Numbered from the stretch's first letter, positions 1 to 10,420 are shown. The stretch: DNA of 64,000 bases from Cytophagales bacterium (GCA_030446715.1 JAUJMU010000003.1:267530-331529), one strand, 5' to 3'. Program-made: numbers and translations. The notes: generated from the sequence alone by a model not told the origin.

Positions 1-357
1 TGTTGCGACCAGTTCGTAATTTGTTCGGCTGAGTGAAAGTAGAAAAAAACTCCTGTTCCTCTTATCCAAAACGAAAAGGACTTATCAACCCCTTCGTATC
101 ATTTGCCAAAGTAAGCCTTCCAGCAACCAGCGGCACTCCCCGCCATTCCATGTGATTTCCCCTATCCCGACCGGCATATTTTGCAGATTGAAGCTCCCCC
201 AACCGGCGGGCCTTTTCCATAAAGCACGTGACTTTTAAATATCTCATCCTGACTGATCCTGCTGCCTTTCCCCGGATTTAAAATTCTTTCAACACTTGAA
301 AAAGTGCCAATATTTATTTTCATTGCCCAACTGAGCCAATATAAATTCAAAAGTAAG
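1..357. other. Intergenic, no gene supported
   Basis: Short reading frames exist on the minus strand (for example 62-247), but none has a recognisable domain, signal peptide or good start context. I see no RNA gene or clear hairpin terminator here. The stretch probably carries the promoter of the permease that starts at 358. Confidence 0.5.
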
Positions 358-1572
358 ATGCGTCCAGCCCTGCAAGTCCGGCTTTCGGTGATGATGTTCT
401 TCAACTATTTCATATGGGGCTCGTGGTACGTGACTCTTGGCACCTATCTGGGTACGACCCTGAAGTTCAGCGGTCCGGAAATCGGTACCGCCTTCAGCAT
501 GGTTTCGGTTGCCGCCATGATCTCCCCGTTTTTTGTGGGCATGATTGCCGACCGGTTTTTTGCCACCGAGAAAGTGCTGGGTACCCTGCACATCATTGGG
601 GCTCTGTTGCTGTTGGCGCTCACTCAGTTTGATAATCCGGCCTCATTTACGCCGGTGCTGCTGCTGTATACGCTCTGTTATATGCCCTCCATTGCCCTCT
701 GCAATTCCATCTGCTTCCACCAGATGCAAAACCCCGGCAAGCAGTTTCCGCCCATCCGGGTACTGGGCACCGTCGGCTGGATTGCGGTAGGTCTGATGAT
801 CGGATTTCTCCGATTTGAAGCCAGCCCGGATCAGTTTGTGCTGGGTGCGGTTGTGTCACTGGTGACCGGAGTGTATTGCTTTTTCCTGCCGCATACGCCG
901 CCTAAACTGAAGGGCAACGCTGCCAGCATCCGCGATATTCTCGGCCTTGATGCGCTGAAACTGATGAGAAATGTTTCTTTTGCCGTGCTGGTGGTTTCGT
1001 CGGTGCTGGTGTGTATACCCTTGTCTTTTTATTATGTCTTTACCAATCCTTTCCTCAATGAGCTGGGAATGGAAAATGCGGCCGGTAAAATGACCATCGG
1101 GCAAATGTCTGAACTGTTCTTCATGCTGGTCATGCCATTTTTCTTTGTGAGGCTTGGGGTGAAAAAGATGATTGCCCTCGGAATGGCGGCATGGGTACTA
1201 CGGTATATCCTGTTTGCCTTCGGCGACACCGGCCCGCTGATCTGGATGCTGTACGGCGGGATTGTGCTGCATGGCATCTGCTACGATTTCTTTTTTGTGA
1301 CCGGCCAGATTTTCGTGGACCGCCGCGCCCCGGAACACCTCCGCAGTTCGGCGCAGGGCATGATCACTTTCGCCACCTACGGACTGGGCATGTTCATTGG
1401 TTCGATGGTCTCCGGCCAGGTAGTAGGGGCTTATACAATTAACGAAAACACTCACCAGTGGCAATCCATCTGGCTGGTACCGGCAGTAGCCTCCGCCGTG
1501 GTATTTGTATTCTTCATGGTGCTGTTCAGGGAGAAAAAAGCAGAAAAGGAAATGGCCGCAACCGCCGCGTAA
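358..1572 (+). CDS. MFS transporter, nucleoside:H+ symporter family
   Basis: A 404-residue integral membrane protein of the Nuc_H_symport group of the major facilitator superfamily (NupG/XapB-like), which imports nucleosides or related compounds with protons. About 12 hydrophobic segments run through the protein and the N-terminus (LSVMMFFNYFIWGSWYVTLG) is typical of the family. The frame stays open from 304, but the ATG at 358 fits the family N-terminus; the upstream 18 residues look like leader. The next gene on the strand is a Gfo/Idh/MocA dehydrogenase, and in Bacteroidota these two families are often neighbours in sugar or nucleoside use loci. Actual substrate is inferred only. Confidence 0.85.
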   Translation: MRPALQVRLSVMMFFNYFIWGSWYVTLGTYLGTTLKFSGPEIGTAFSMVSVAAMISPFFVGMIADRFFATEKVLGTLHIIGALLLLALTQFDNPASFTPVLLLYTLCYMPSIALCNSICFHQMQNPGKQFPPIRVLGTVGWIAVGLMIGFLRFEASPDQFVLGAVVSLVTGVYCFFLPHTPPKLKGNAASIRDILGLDALKLMRNVSFAVLVVSSVLVCIPLSFYYVFTNPFLNELGMENAAGKMTIGQMSELFFMLVMPFFFVRLGVKKMIALGMAAWVLRYILFAFGDTGPLIWMLYGGIVLHGICYDFFFVTGQIFVDRRAPEHLRSSAQGMITFATYGLGMFIGSMVSGQVVGAYTINENTHQWQSIWLVPAVASAVVFVFFMVLFREKKAEKEMAATAA

Positions 1573-1717
1573 GTGAAGACTGGCGTGGCTCTCTCTGTCA
1601 CAAATTATGGGCGTAAGTAGCTGCACAATTTTAAATGCCCTGTTTGAATTCTGAATGGGAACGGATAACTATTTGACTTTCAGTTGTATACCTTCAGTAC
1701 ATTAGGACTTGAAATCT

Positions 1718-1823
1718 ATCAGGACTTTCTTAAAATCTGGCTATTGTTGTACTGGTTCAGGCGTCCACGCCTGGACCACCTGCCCCGGAGCCAGCCGGAG
1801 CGGTATTCTGAGAAAGTCCTGAT
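1718..1823. repeat. Imperfect palindromic element with 13-bp perfect arms
   Basis: ATCAGGACTTTCT at 1718-1730 is repeated inverted as AGAAAGTCCTGAT at 1811-1823. A second hairpin, CAGGCG-TCCA-CGCCTG, lies between the arms near 1758-1775. It sits downstream of the permease and may act as its terminator or be a REP-like insertion; no T-tract follows directly. Confidence 0.5.
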
Positions 1824-1933
1824 CTGTATTTGATTCTGCTTTAGTGATTACTTTATTGTGAGGGGCTTGTTTGCCTTCGGGATAATGGATCGCACAATAG
1901 CATTGAGCACACATCCGAAAAAAATATTTTAAT

Positions 1934-1995
1934 AATTCTCAATTCTCAATTCTCAATTCTCAATTCTCAATTCTCAATTCTCAATTCTCAATTCT
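1934..1995. repeat. Heptanucleotide tandem repeat (AATTCTC)8
   Basis: Eight perfect tandem copies of AATTCTC at 1934-1989, followed by a near-complete ninth that degenerates to AATTCTA. The tract is immediately upstream of the dehydrogenase start at 2008, so copy-number change could alter spacing of promoter or leader elements. Confidence 0.95.
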
Positions 1996-2007
1996 AATTT
2001 TCCACCT

Positions 2008-3216
<1,209 letters not shown>

Positions 3217-3267
3217 ATCCCTTGTTGAAAGGGCCTGTTGTCATTTCCGGAGATTAATACCCAAATG

Positions 3268-3299
3268 GTGGTTGAATAGTTATATGGCTGTATGGTTAA
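3268..3299. repeat. Degenerate heptamer-like intergenic repeat
   Basis: The string TGGTTGAATAGTTATATGGC and what follows resembles the longer tract at 58311-58345 (TGGTTGAATGGTTAGATGGC), with words of about 7 bases built on GGTT or TTG. It lies between the convergent dehydrogenase and barrel-protein genes. Confidence 0.5.
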
Positions 3300-3421
3300 C
3301 TTCTGATTTACAGCAATATACCACGTCGTAAAACGGGACATTCAGGATTTCCGGAAGCTGAGCCCGGGCTGAACCTCATTAACGATTGCTTTTTTACGAT
3401 CCGGATCAGGTGAACGGGCTG

Positions 3422-4135
3422 TTACAGCCGGTAGAAGGCGCCGAAGCGAAACAGTTGCGGGACACTGCGGTCATTTAAACCGTCCAAGTTCCGGTTGTAA
3501 TTGATCAGACCCTGCGAGTACCCGGCGGTGATGCCGAAGTTCTGGTAGCTGGCGGCAATATTCATGCGAATCCGCGCATCAGCCCCGAAATTGGACCGTC
3601 GCCGGTTGATGTTAATTTCCCGGTCATTGTTGAGCATCACTTTTCCTTTCTCGCGGATGGCAAAATTATAGGCAAGATCAGGTCCGGCAGTGAAGTCAAA
3701 GGTAATGGTACCAACCGGAAACCGGTAGCCTGCCATCGGGTGAAGATTGATAAAGTGATGTTCCAGATTAGTTCTGCCGGCAGCCGGCAGGGTTGATGAG
3801 GTGAAAAAGTCCGTAGACTGTCTGATTTTGATCCGGTTCCGCAGATTTTCGTATCCCGCCTGCAACCCCACAATTGCCCTGTCGCCGGTTACCCGCTGCA
3901 ACTGACCGGCTATGCCGTACGACAAACCAAATTTCCGGCTGCCATAAGGATCGTTGGTGTAATAAACATCTTGGTCGCGGTATTCGTATTGGATCAGCAG
4001 TCCTGCATCTGGATTGGGGTTGGTGCTGATGAACGCAAACAAACCGCTGTTCAGGTGAACGGAATATTCGGTTTTCTGCCCGTAAGCAGCATAGCCAAAA
4101 AGCCCGGTAAAAAGGATCAGAAAGATTCTGCGCAT
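3422..4135 (-). CDS. Secreted outer-membrane beta-barrel-like protein, unknown role
   Basis: About 237 residues. The ATG at 4135 gives a clean signal peptide (MRRIFLILFTGLFGYAAYGQ); the frame could also start at 4162, which would place nine extra residues before it. The mature part is rich in alternating aromatic and polar strands and ends in RFGAFYRL, with a terminal aromatic as in outer-membrane barrels. It resembles the PorT/outer-membrane beta-barrel families of Bacteroidota in general build only. No neighbour suggests a specific function. Confidence 0.7.
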   Translation of the reverse strand: MRRIFLILFTGLFGYAAYGQKTEYSVHLNSGLFAFISTNPNPDAGLLIQYEYRDQDVYYTNDPYGSRKFGLSYGIAGQLQRVTGDRAIVGLQAGYENLRNRIKIRQSTDFFTSSTLPAAGRTNLEHHFINLHPMAGYRFPVGTITFDFTAGPDLAYNFAIREKGKVMLNNDREININRRRSNFGADARIRMNIAASYQNFGITAGYSQGLINYNRNLDGLNDRSVPQLFRFGAFYRL

Positions 4136-4409
4136 GGGTTGTGGTGTTAAAAATGTTTGCATTCAGGGAAAAGGACCCGTATAGCTGCCAAAAGGTTACA
4201 TCCTTTCCTCTGATTCTGCAATATTTTTCAGCATCCTGCCCGATACCGGCCATGACGTCATCACCCGTGCCGGAGAAAGTCATCAATCAACTGACCGGAA
4301 GAAACCCCGGAATGCCTGAACACTGGTTCAGGGTACCTCATTTGCGGATCAGTAAATTCCATTGACTGCAAACAAATGGCACTTTGCCAAAGTATAAGGA
4401 TTAAAAACG

Positions 4410-5369
4410 ATGGAAAAACGCACATTCGGGAAATCGGACTTACAGGTGGCTCCGCTGGCCTTCGGAGGCAATGTCTTCGGCTGGACGGTAGACGAAAAAA
4501 CTTCATTCTCCCTGCTGGATCAATTTGTGGATGCCGGTTTTGATCTGATTGATACGGCTGATGTTTACTCCCGCTGGGTGCCTGAAAATCAGGGCGGCGA
4601 ATCAGAAACGATCATTGGCAACTGGCTGAAAAGGGGCGTGAAGCGCGAAAGGGTTATCATTGCCACCAAGGTGGGTAGTTCTATGAGTGCCGGTAATCCC
4701 CGCAAAAATCTTTCCCGGAAATATATCCGGCAGGCCGCCGAAGATTCGCTCCGCCGCCTCAGAACTGACTACATTGACCTTTATCAGTCGCACTACGACG
4801 ATCCGGAAACGCCGGTGGAAGAAACCCTGCAGGCGTACGACGAACTGGTGAAGGCCGGCAAAGTGCGCTACATCGGGGCGTCTAATTTTTCCCCGGCGCG
4901 GCTTTCCGGGAGCCTGCGCGTGAGTGAGGAGCGGAATTATCCCGCTTATATCAGCCTTCAGCCGGAATACAACCTGTATAGCCGGGCAGTTTTTGAAAAA
5001 GAACTGCAGCCGCTTTGTCTCAGGTACGGCCTCGGGGTCCTGAATTACTACGCACTGGCCAGCGGTTTCCTCACCGGCAAATACCGCTCGGAGGCCGATT
5101 TGTCGGTAAGTAAGCGCGGAAAAGGCATTACCAAATACCTCAATGACCGGGGCTTGCGTATCTTGCACGCGCTGGACCAGGTGGCCGGCCGGTACGAGAC
5201 TACGCCGGCCAGCGTTTCCATTGCGTGGCTGCTGGCGCAACCTGGCATTACGGCACCGATAGCCAGTGCCACCAACCCGAAGCAGCTTGATTCTTTGGTG
5301 CAGGCTGTTGGGCTGAAATTAGACAATGAGGCACTGTTGCAACTGAATCAGGCCAGTGGGGAGGATTGA
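4410..5369 (+). CDS. Aldo/keto reductase
   Basis: A 319-residue cytoplasmic NADPH-dependent oxidoreductase with an (alpha/beta)8 barrel. The motif DLIDTADVYSRW holds the conserved Asp and catalytic Tyr, ATKVGS the conserved Lys, and LYQSHYDD the conserved His. The protein belongs to the YajO/Tas-like branch (N-terminal MEKRTFGKSDLQVAPLAFGG). A cupin gene follows 105 bp downstream, separated by a heptamer repeat. Substrate is not deducible. Confidence 0.9.
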   Translation: MEKRTFGKSDLQVAPLAFGGNVFGWTVDEKTSFSLLDQFVDAGFDLIDTADVYSRWVPENQGGESETIIGNWLKRGVKRERVIIATKVGSSMSAGNPRKNLSRKYIRQAAEDSLRRLRTDYIDLYQSHYDDPETPVEETLQAYDELVKAGKVRYIGASNFSPARLSGSLRVSEERNYPAYISLQPEYNLYSRAVFEKELQPLCLRYGLGVLNYYALASGFLTGKYRSEADLSVSKRGKGITKYLNDRGLRILHALDQVAGRYETTPASVSIAWLLAQPGITAPIASATNPKQLDSLVQAVGLKLDNEALLQLNQASGED

Positions 5370-5418
5370 AGGACTGAAGGGACCGGAGATCAGCATGATG
5401 CTGCCGGCTGCTAACTGA

Positions 5419-5446
5419 CCACTTACCACTTACCACTTACCACTTA
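5419..5446. repeat. Heptanucleotide tandem repeat (CCACTTA)4
   Basis: Four perfect tandem copies of CCACTTA, then a decayed CAACCATTACC tail. It lies between the aldo/keto reductase and the cupin gene, 28 bases before the cupin start. Related words occur at 37959-37986. Confidence 0.95.
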
Positions 5447-5474
5447 CAACCATTACCTACCCACTTCACACCAG

Positions 5475-5978
5475 ATGAATACCGAACAGCATAAAGCGGC
5501 TCTTTTCCGCGAAATTGAGCAACAACTGACCGAACAGGGATTTTCCATCAGCAAACAGGATCAGGCCCGTCCGTGGGGAGGCTTTTTCGTATTGAATGAA
5601 GATCAGGCCCAGCGTTTTTCAGACCTTTACTTTGATGGCATGTCCGTAGAGAAGCTGCGGATTTCGGGTAAATTAAGTCCTAAAATTCTGATCGTGGCCC
5701 CGCAGAAGCGGCTTTCGTGGCAATATCACCACCGCCGCGCTGAAATCTGGCGGGTTATCAAGGGCACAGTCGGCGTGGTAACCAGCGAAACAGACGAAGA
5801 GGGGGAGGTGAATGTGAGGGTGCCCGGTTCCCTGATTACCCTCCGTCAGGGAGAACGCCACCGCCTGGTTGGCCTTGACGAATGGGGCGTACTGGCTGAA
5901 ATCTGGCAACATACCGACGCCGGCAGCCCCTCCGATGAGGAGGATATTGTGCGGGTTCAGGATGATTTCGGACGTTAA
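5475..5978 (+). CDS. Cupin protein, mannose-6-phosphate isomerase type II-like
   Basis: A 167-residue protein resembling the C-terminal cupin domain of bifunctional ManC/AlgA enzymes. The core reads RPWGGFFVL, then KILIVAPQKRLSWQYHHRRAEIW with the metal-binding HH and E, and later GERHRL with the third His. It lacks the nucleotidyltransferase domain of ManC, so it is a stand-alone phosphosugar-isomerase-type cupin. It ends 35 bp from the convergent lipoprotein gene with no obvious terminator between. Enzymatic activity is an inference from the fold. Confidence 0.8.
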   Translation: MNTEQHKAALFREIEQQLTEQGFSISKQDQARPWGGFFVLNEDQAQRFSDLYFDGMSVEKLRISGKLSPKILIVAPQKRLSWQYHHRRAEIWRVIKGTVGVVTSETDEEGEVNVRVPGSLITLRQGERHRLVGLDEWGVLAEIWQHTDAGSPSDEEDIVRVQDDFGR

Positions 5979-6013
5979 TGTCTGACCGGACAACCAACAA
6001 TGCTCCACTGGCA

Positions 6014-7171
6014 TCAGGGAAGCACTTCCCAGGCAAGAAACTGAGTGACCTGCAGCGCGTTGAAATTGTTGTCCGATACCATAATCAGACTGCGGCTGCC
6101 GTTGGGCAGCCGGGGACCAAAAGTCATTCCTTCCAGGTTATCCACCCGGAAAGTACCGTTACTGCCTACGTCAAGGATCAACTTCTTGCTGGCGGGGGTA
6201 TAGCCCGCCCCGGCAAGGGCATTGATTCCATTAACATCGGTTGCATGGCCCAAATCAGCCTCATAAATTTTAACCGAAAATTCCGGGATAACGCCAAAGG
6301 CAAAAGACCGTTCCATCACCAGCATTTTTGTTTCGGTCATGGCCAGTATTTCAACAACGCCATTCAGTTCAAACTGTCCGGGAGGATTGGGGGTGGCGTG
6401 AACCTTGTCCAGCGGATAGGCATACTGGGCCACCACGCTTCGGCTGTTCAGGTCCAGTTTCAGGATCCGCACGACTGCATTGGGTGTATTTGCACCGGCC
6501 CGCGGGCCATCTTCAAACAGCGGTTCTTCCAGTGCTGCAAAGAGAAACTTTCCGTCTTCCGAAACAGAAAGACCTTCAAACACGCCGTTCCGCCGGGGGC
6601 CCGTTTCGCCCGTTTTAAAATTGAACAGTTCCGGCAGGGCAAGGTCCCGGACGTAATCGCCTCCCGTGGTCATCTCCCGGATAAACGGCTGTACCAGCAG
6701 GGGCGGATTATTGGCCGGCAGGCGTTCCCCTTCACTGGACCAGAAAAGCGTGCCCGAAAGGGGATTGTACGCAATGCCTTCCGGATCAACGGTGCCCTGC
6801 CGGTCGGTAGCCGCACCGGGAAAGACGCTGCCGTCCGGACGTTTCAGGGTGACTACGTGCTCAAAGGAAACGTTCCTGAAACTGCCGGCGTCAAAATCCA
6901 GCGTTGCGACGTAAAACCGGGCTGCCTGCAGCCCCGACTGATCGTCACTGATGATGTACCAGGTGTTATTGCCGGCGCGGAAGTCAATACTGGAAAGGCC
7001 ACCTACGGTGGAATTCCGGAACTGAAAGTTATACGGAACCAGCACCTGACCGATAAACCGCAGGGAGCTGATCGTATTTTTGGTTTCCGGCGTGTTGTTT
7101 TCCTTTTTGCACCCGGCCAAAATGGCAATCAGGGCCGCGGTCAGCAGGAATACGTTTGAAAGTTTTTTCAT
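6014..7171 (-). CDS. Esterase-like/phytase-like lipoprotein
   Basis: A 385-residue lipoprotein: MKKLSNVFLLTAALIAILAGC ends in a lipobox (LAGC), followed by KKENN. The body matches the esterase-like activity of phytase family (six-bladed propeller), with GGLSSIDFRAGNNTWYIISD, DPEGIAYNP, and LEGMTFGPRLPNGSRSLIMV as characteristic blades. It is expected to be exported and anchored in the outer or inner membrane. A 393-codon open frame on the opposite strand (5978-7159) is a shadow. The family's biochemical activity is poorly established. Confidence 0.8.
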   Translation of the reverse strand: MKKLSNVFLLTAALIAILAGCKKENNTPETKNTISSLRFIGQVLVPYNFQFRNSTVGGLSSIDFRAGNNTWYIISDDQSGLQAARFYVATLDFDAGSFRNVSFEHVVTLKRPDGSVFPGAATDRQGTVDPEGIAYNPLSGTLFWSSEGERLPANNPPLLVQPFIREMTTGGDYVRDLALPELFNFKTGETGPRRNGVFEGLSVSEDGKFLFAALEEPLFEDGPRAGANTPNAVVRILKLDLNSRSVVAQYAYPLDKVHATPNPPGQFELNGVVEILAMTETKMLVMERSFAFGVIPEFSVKIYEADLGHATDVNGINALAGAGYTPASKKLILDVGSNGTFRVDNLEGMTFGPRLPNGSRSLIMVSDNNFNALQVTQFLAWEVLP

Positions 7172-7192
7172 ACAATTTTTTTCGCATCCAGG

Positions 7193-7960
7193 CTACTCAT
7201 ACAAATCATCTGGGTCGGCAGCGGCGAGCTGGATCAGAAACTGGCCGATGCCGGCCGTTACGGCTTTGAAAAATGCCTCACCTTTCATGGGAGTGGCGGC
7301 GGAAGGGTCACCGGTCCCGGTATCCGCCGTGACCTTGCTCCATTCCCGCTGCGCCCATGCCCAGCCCTGCCGGAAGGCCTCAATCCTGAATTCCCTGGCT
7401 TTGCCGTTTCCGGCCTCCGAAAGTGGCCGCACCAGATCCGGTTCGAGGTGCATCATGACACTGGTTTCCATTTCGTCGGCGTGGTCGCCGGGAGCGGAAA
7501 AAAAGTCATCCCGCCGGGCGACCTTGAACCAGTTTACGGTGCAAAGAAATACGGAAGGAAACCGGGCCTGCAACTCCCGGAGCATCTGCCGGAAATCGTT
7601 GCCGCCGTGGCCGTTAAGCACCACCAGCTTAGGGATTCCCTGCCGGTCCAGTACCTGAATCAGATCCCGCAAAATGGCAAGCTGGGTACTCGGGTTCAGA
7701 TTCATGTCGAGGGTAATGTCCAGCTGACCCGTGTTGACTCCGAAAGGAATGGTGGGGAGCACAGTCACTTTCGCACCGGCTGCCCACGCCAGGCGGGCCG
7801 CCTCAGCGGCGATGTGGCCGCACTGGTAGTTGTCGGTGCCGTAGGGGAGGTGGTAGTTGTGGGCTTCGGTAGCACCCCAGGGGAGTACCACCACCTGAAA
7901 GGGGGTGTCCCGGACTGCTTTCCAGGTAGATTCGGCCAGAATGTATGGGCGTGGCTCCAT
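7193..7960 (-). CDS. Creatininase family protein
   Basis: A 255-residue amidohydrolase of the creatininase/MftE fold. Metal ligands are seen in LPWGATEAHNYHLPYGTD (E, H, D), VVLNGHGGND (H), and DEMETSVMMHLEPDLV (E). It lies 21 bp upstream of the phytase-like lipoprotein on the same strand, so the two may be one transcript. Creatininase family members act on creatinine, formamides or peptide modifications; the substrate here is unknown. Confidence 0.85.
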   Translation of the reverse strand: MEPRPYILAESTWKAVRDTPFQVVVLPWGATEAHNYHLPYGTDNYQCGHIAAEAARLAWAAGAKVTVLPTIPFGVNTGQLDITLDMNLNPSTQLAILRDLIQVLDRQGIPKLVVLNGHGGNDFRQMLRELQARFPSVFLCTVNWFKVARRDDFFSAPGDHADEMETSVMMHLEPDLVRPLSEAGNGKAREFRIEAFRQGWAWAQREWSKVTADTGTGDPSAATPMKGEAFFKAVTAGIGQFLIQLAAADPDDLYE

Positions 7961-8314
7961 TGCCAGAACAGTTGATTGGGTGTAAGTGAACTGCCCGTAA
8001 TATAGGCAACCACACGCGTATGAAAAAATTCACTACTGGCTTCCCGTTTGCAGGGGGAGAAGAGCAACTGAAAGTGGAAGTAAGGTGCAAAAACAGGCAG
8101 CAACTGACCCAGAACAGGCTGAAGAAAAATATTCAGGATTTCTTAATAAAAAATCACCTGAAAGTAAATCTTCACTGCACCTTTTTCTACCTTTGTTCGT
8201 ATAAGCCGATAGAATAATTAATATAAAAAATTGACTTTTAAAAGGATAAAGTTTATTTTTTTCCGAACTTTCACCTTTTATCTGGCTTTTCAGCCCGAGT
8301 CTGTCTATTTCACT
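7961..8314. other. 354-bp intergenic, divergent promoter region
   Basis: Separates the minus-strand creatininase gene from the plus-strand small gene at 8315. A TACCTTTG element is visible at 8188-8195 for the plus strand. Otherwise AT-rich sequence with no supportable gene. Confidence 0.5.
8188..8195 (+). promoter_or_regulatory. Bacteroidota -7 element (TACCTTTG) for the small gene at 8315
   Basis: Exact match to TAnnTTTG. I do not see a TTG at the expected 19-21 base distance upstream, so only half of the promoter is supported. It would give a leader of roughly 110 bases. Confidence 0.4.
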
Positions 8315-8542
8315 ATGAGAACATCGATGCTTGATTACACCCAGCTTATACTGAGCAAGGTTAGCTTCAGTGAGGCGCTTTTCGAAAAGGAACTCAGAAA
8401 ACACTTATGCCAGCTATCGGAGCAGGAACAATCAGACCTTCAGAAATGGTGCAGTCATCATTACAGCGTTAAATACCAGGCCATTCTTGACCGCTGCTTT
8501 TACGCGGAAGGAGAAGGCGTGGTTCACCAGATGGCCGGCTGA
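8315..8542 (+). CDS. Small hypothetical protein (75 aa)
   Basis: The frame is open from 8231, but the ATG at 8315 (MRTSMLDYTQLILSKVSF) removes an unlikely Phe-rich leader and sits well behind the -7 element at 8188. The product is a small acidic/basic helical protein (LFEKELRKHLCQLSEQEQSDLQKWCSHH). It looks like a small conserved protein of Cytophagales, with a FEKEL...L..WC pattern; I know no function. A MITE-like palindromic element follows directly. Confidence 0.6.
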   Translation: MRTSMLDYTQLILSKVSFSEALFEKELRKHLCQLSEQEQSDLQKWCSHHYSVKYQAILDRCFYAEGEGVVHQMAG

Positions 8543-8593
8543 CCAGCCTCACCCTCAAAAGGATTTCAGGATCAGATCCTGTTTATTTTTTAA

Positions 8594-8793
8594 GGTTTCT
8601 GGAGAGATTCAGGGAATGACCGGTTGCAGGACCTCACCCTGAAACTATGTTCGCAAGCTCCAAACTCTCGTTTGGGCTTGTCTCTCTTGGGGAGAGGGAC
8701 TTCAATAAGCGGGTTTTTCTCCCCCTCGCCTCAGGAGAGGGGGCCGGGGGGTGAGGTTTTATACCAGCCTTTCCCTACATGTCTCCAGGAACC
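8594..8793. mobile_element. MITE-like element with imperfect 46-bp inverted ends
   Basis: The left arm 8594-8639 (GGTTTCTGGAGAGATTCAGG onward to ACCTCACCC) pairs with the right arm 8749-8793 (reverse complement GGTTCCTGGAGACATGTAGG onward), about three quarters identical. The interior carries CTCCCC/GGGGAG hairpins and the string GAGGGGGCCGGGGGGTGAGG also found at 29303-29322. It ends five bases before the ligase stop codon, so it may also serve as terminator between the convergent genes. No target duplication is evident. Confidence 0.65.
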
Positions 8794-8797
8794 TCTT

Positions 8798-10420
8798 TTA
8801 ATCCCGTAAATCCTGATGCTGAGCGGAGACTGGTTTGATCAGGTTTAAAAATGCCCTCAGATCACTCAATGAATTGGCTTCGTCTGCGGGTTTATCATTC
8901 CGCCACCGCAGGAGCCGGGGAGACCGCACCGATAGCCCCGATTTGTGCCGGGCCGACAGTTCCACGCCGTTGAAAGCAATTTCAAACACCAAATGCGGCT
9001 TTACCGTACGCACCGGACCAAACTTTTCAAGGGTATTTTCCCGGATGAATTTTTCCAGCTCCGCAGTCTGTTCTGCATCCAGTCCGGCCTGAAGACGGGC
9101 AAACGGAACCAGTCTTTCCCCGTCCCATAAACCAAAAGTAAGGTCGGTGCAGGCGAACCGGCTTCCCGTTTGGGTCTGCTGCGCGTACATCAGCACCCCG
9201 TCGAGGGTATGCGGGTCAGACTTCCACTTCCACCAGTCTCCCCGGCGGCGGCCGGTCAGGTAAGGTGAATTTTTGCGCTTCAGCATAATTCCTTCGGCGC
9301 AGTTTTCGCGGGCCTGACCGTGCAGTACCTGCAATTCATTCCAGGTGGCAAACTCCAGCGAATCAGAAAGAAGAAGGTTTTCCTGCCTGAGGTTGTCCAG
9401 CAGTGTTTCCAGCTTTTCCCGCCGTTGCTGATAAGGATAGGTGCGGATGTCATCCCCATTGCTTTCAAGCAGGTCGAAGGCAACCAGAATGGCCGGACAC
9501 TCTCTGAGTGATTTTGCTGAAACATTTTTGCGTGAAAACCGGGACTGCAGGGCACCGGCCGGCAGCGGACAACCTTCAGAAAACCCGATGATTTCACCGT
9601 CGATCACCGTACCTTCCGGCAGCATACTTTGCAGGAGGGCAAGTTCCGGAAATTTAGGCGTGACCAGTTCTTCTCCCCGCGACCAGATGAACAATTCGCC
9701 TTCCCGCCTGACCAGTTGCGCCCGGATTCCGTCCCATTTCCATTCGGCCTGCCATTCGGTTGGCTCTCCCAGTTGGGCCAGATCGTCCTCAAGGGCATGC
9801 GCCAGACTAAACGGGTAAGGTTGGGAAACATCCCTTGCACAGCCGGTTCCGGCAAGCAAATCTTCCAGTGAATGCTGGTCCGGATGCCAGTTTCCGGCCA
9901 GCCGGTGGGCCACTACAGATTTGCGGGCACTGGCCAGTTCGGCCACTGCTTCCGTGACCAACTTCCCGGGCATCGGCGACCGGAAACTGCCGGCCAGTAA
10001 TTTTATGATCAGCAGGCGTTCTTCCGGTTCCTGCTCATCCCAGGCAGCCTGGAGACTTTCCCGGCGCTGGAACTCATTCAGTTCCTCCAGGGAGTGGAGA
10101 AAGGTCATCCACTGCGTCAGGCTTTTACGGGAAGGAAACCGGGCCGGCGGCAAGATCAGGGAAATGGTTTCGGCCAGTTCGCCCACCGCCTGCACGGATT
10201 CTTCAAACAGCCAGGCGGAAACATCGCTTGCCTGAAGGGCCCAGTTTTTCAGGGTGCCAACGGTAGTCACCCGGCGGGGAATGCGTCCCATCAGCAGAGA
10301 AATGCCCCACATCCGGTCGGTGGGACCGGCTTTGCAGGCGTAATCCCTGAAGAGTTCTTTTTTCCGGGCCGGATCGGCAGCGTTTTCAAGGGCGAGGCAA
10401 AGAAGGGCAAATGATTTCAT
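8798..10420 (-). CDS. ATP-dependent DNA ligase (LigB/LigC-type, damage response)
   Basis: A 540-residue ligase. An N-terminal DNA-binding domain (about 1-200) precedes the adenylation domain with the nucleophile Lys228 in EWKWDGIRAQ, the IDGEIIGF motif, and GIMLKRKNSPY and DWWKWKS; a C-terminal OB-fold includes LVFEIAFNGVE. The N-terminus resembles the bacterial ligases annotated as cisplatin damage response ligases, which usually sit beside a partner exonuclease (MBL type), a DEXH helicase and an Mre11-like phosphoesterase. None of these partners is adjacent here. Role: sealing nicks during repair, additional to the NAD-dependent LigA. Confidence 0.9.
   Translation of the reverse strand: MKSFALLCLALENAADPARKKELFRDYACKAGPTDRMWGISLLMGRIPRRVTTVGTLKNWALQASDVSAWLFEESVQAVGELAETISLILPPARFPSRKSLTQWMTFLHSLEELNEFQRRESLQAAWDEQEPEERLLIIKLLAGSFRSPMPGKLVTEAVAELASARKSVVAHRLAGNWHPDQHSLEDLLAGTGCARDVSQPYPFSLAHALEDDLAQLGEPTEWQAEWKWDGIRAQLVRREGELFIWSRGEELVTPKFPELALLQSMLPEGTVIDGEIIGFSEGCPLPAGALQSRFSRKNVSAKSLRECPAILVAFDLLESNGDDIRTYPYQQRREKLETLLDNLRQENLLLSDSLEFATWNELQVLHGQARENCAEGIMLKRKNSPYLTGRRRGDWWKWKSDPHTLDGVLMYAQQTQTGSRFACTDLTFGLWDGERLVPFARLQAGLDAEQTAELEKFIRENTLEKFGPVRTVKPHLVFEIAFNGVELSARHKSGLSVRSPRLLRWRNDKPADEANSLSDLRAFLNLIKPVSAQHQDLRD

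Larger units (their letters stand above)
1573..2007. other. 435-bp intergenic stretch made of repeats
   Basis: Holds no supportable gene. It contains the palindromic element at 1718-1823 and ends in the (AATTCTC)n heptamer tract that runs to 12 bases before the next start codon. Confidence 0.6.

Noticed and set aside
62..247. 61-codon minus-strand frame at the window start
   Set aside because: Short and without recognised family or promoter; may be part of a decayed gene but cannot be supported.
5978..7159. 393-codon open frame on the plus strand
   Set aside because: It lies antisense to the phytase-like lipoprotein, which has a signal peptide and family motifs; the antisense product has no domain and a composition typical of a GC-rich shadow.
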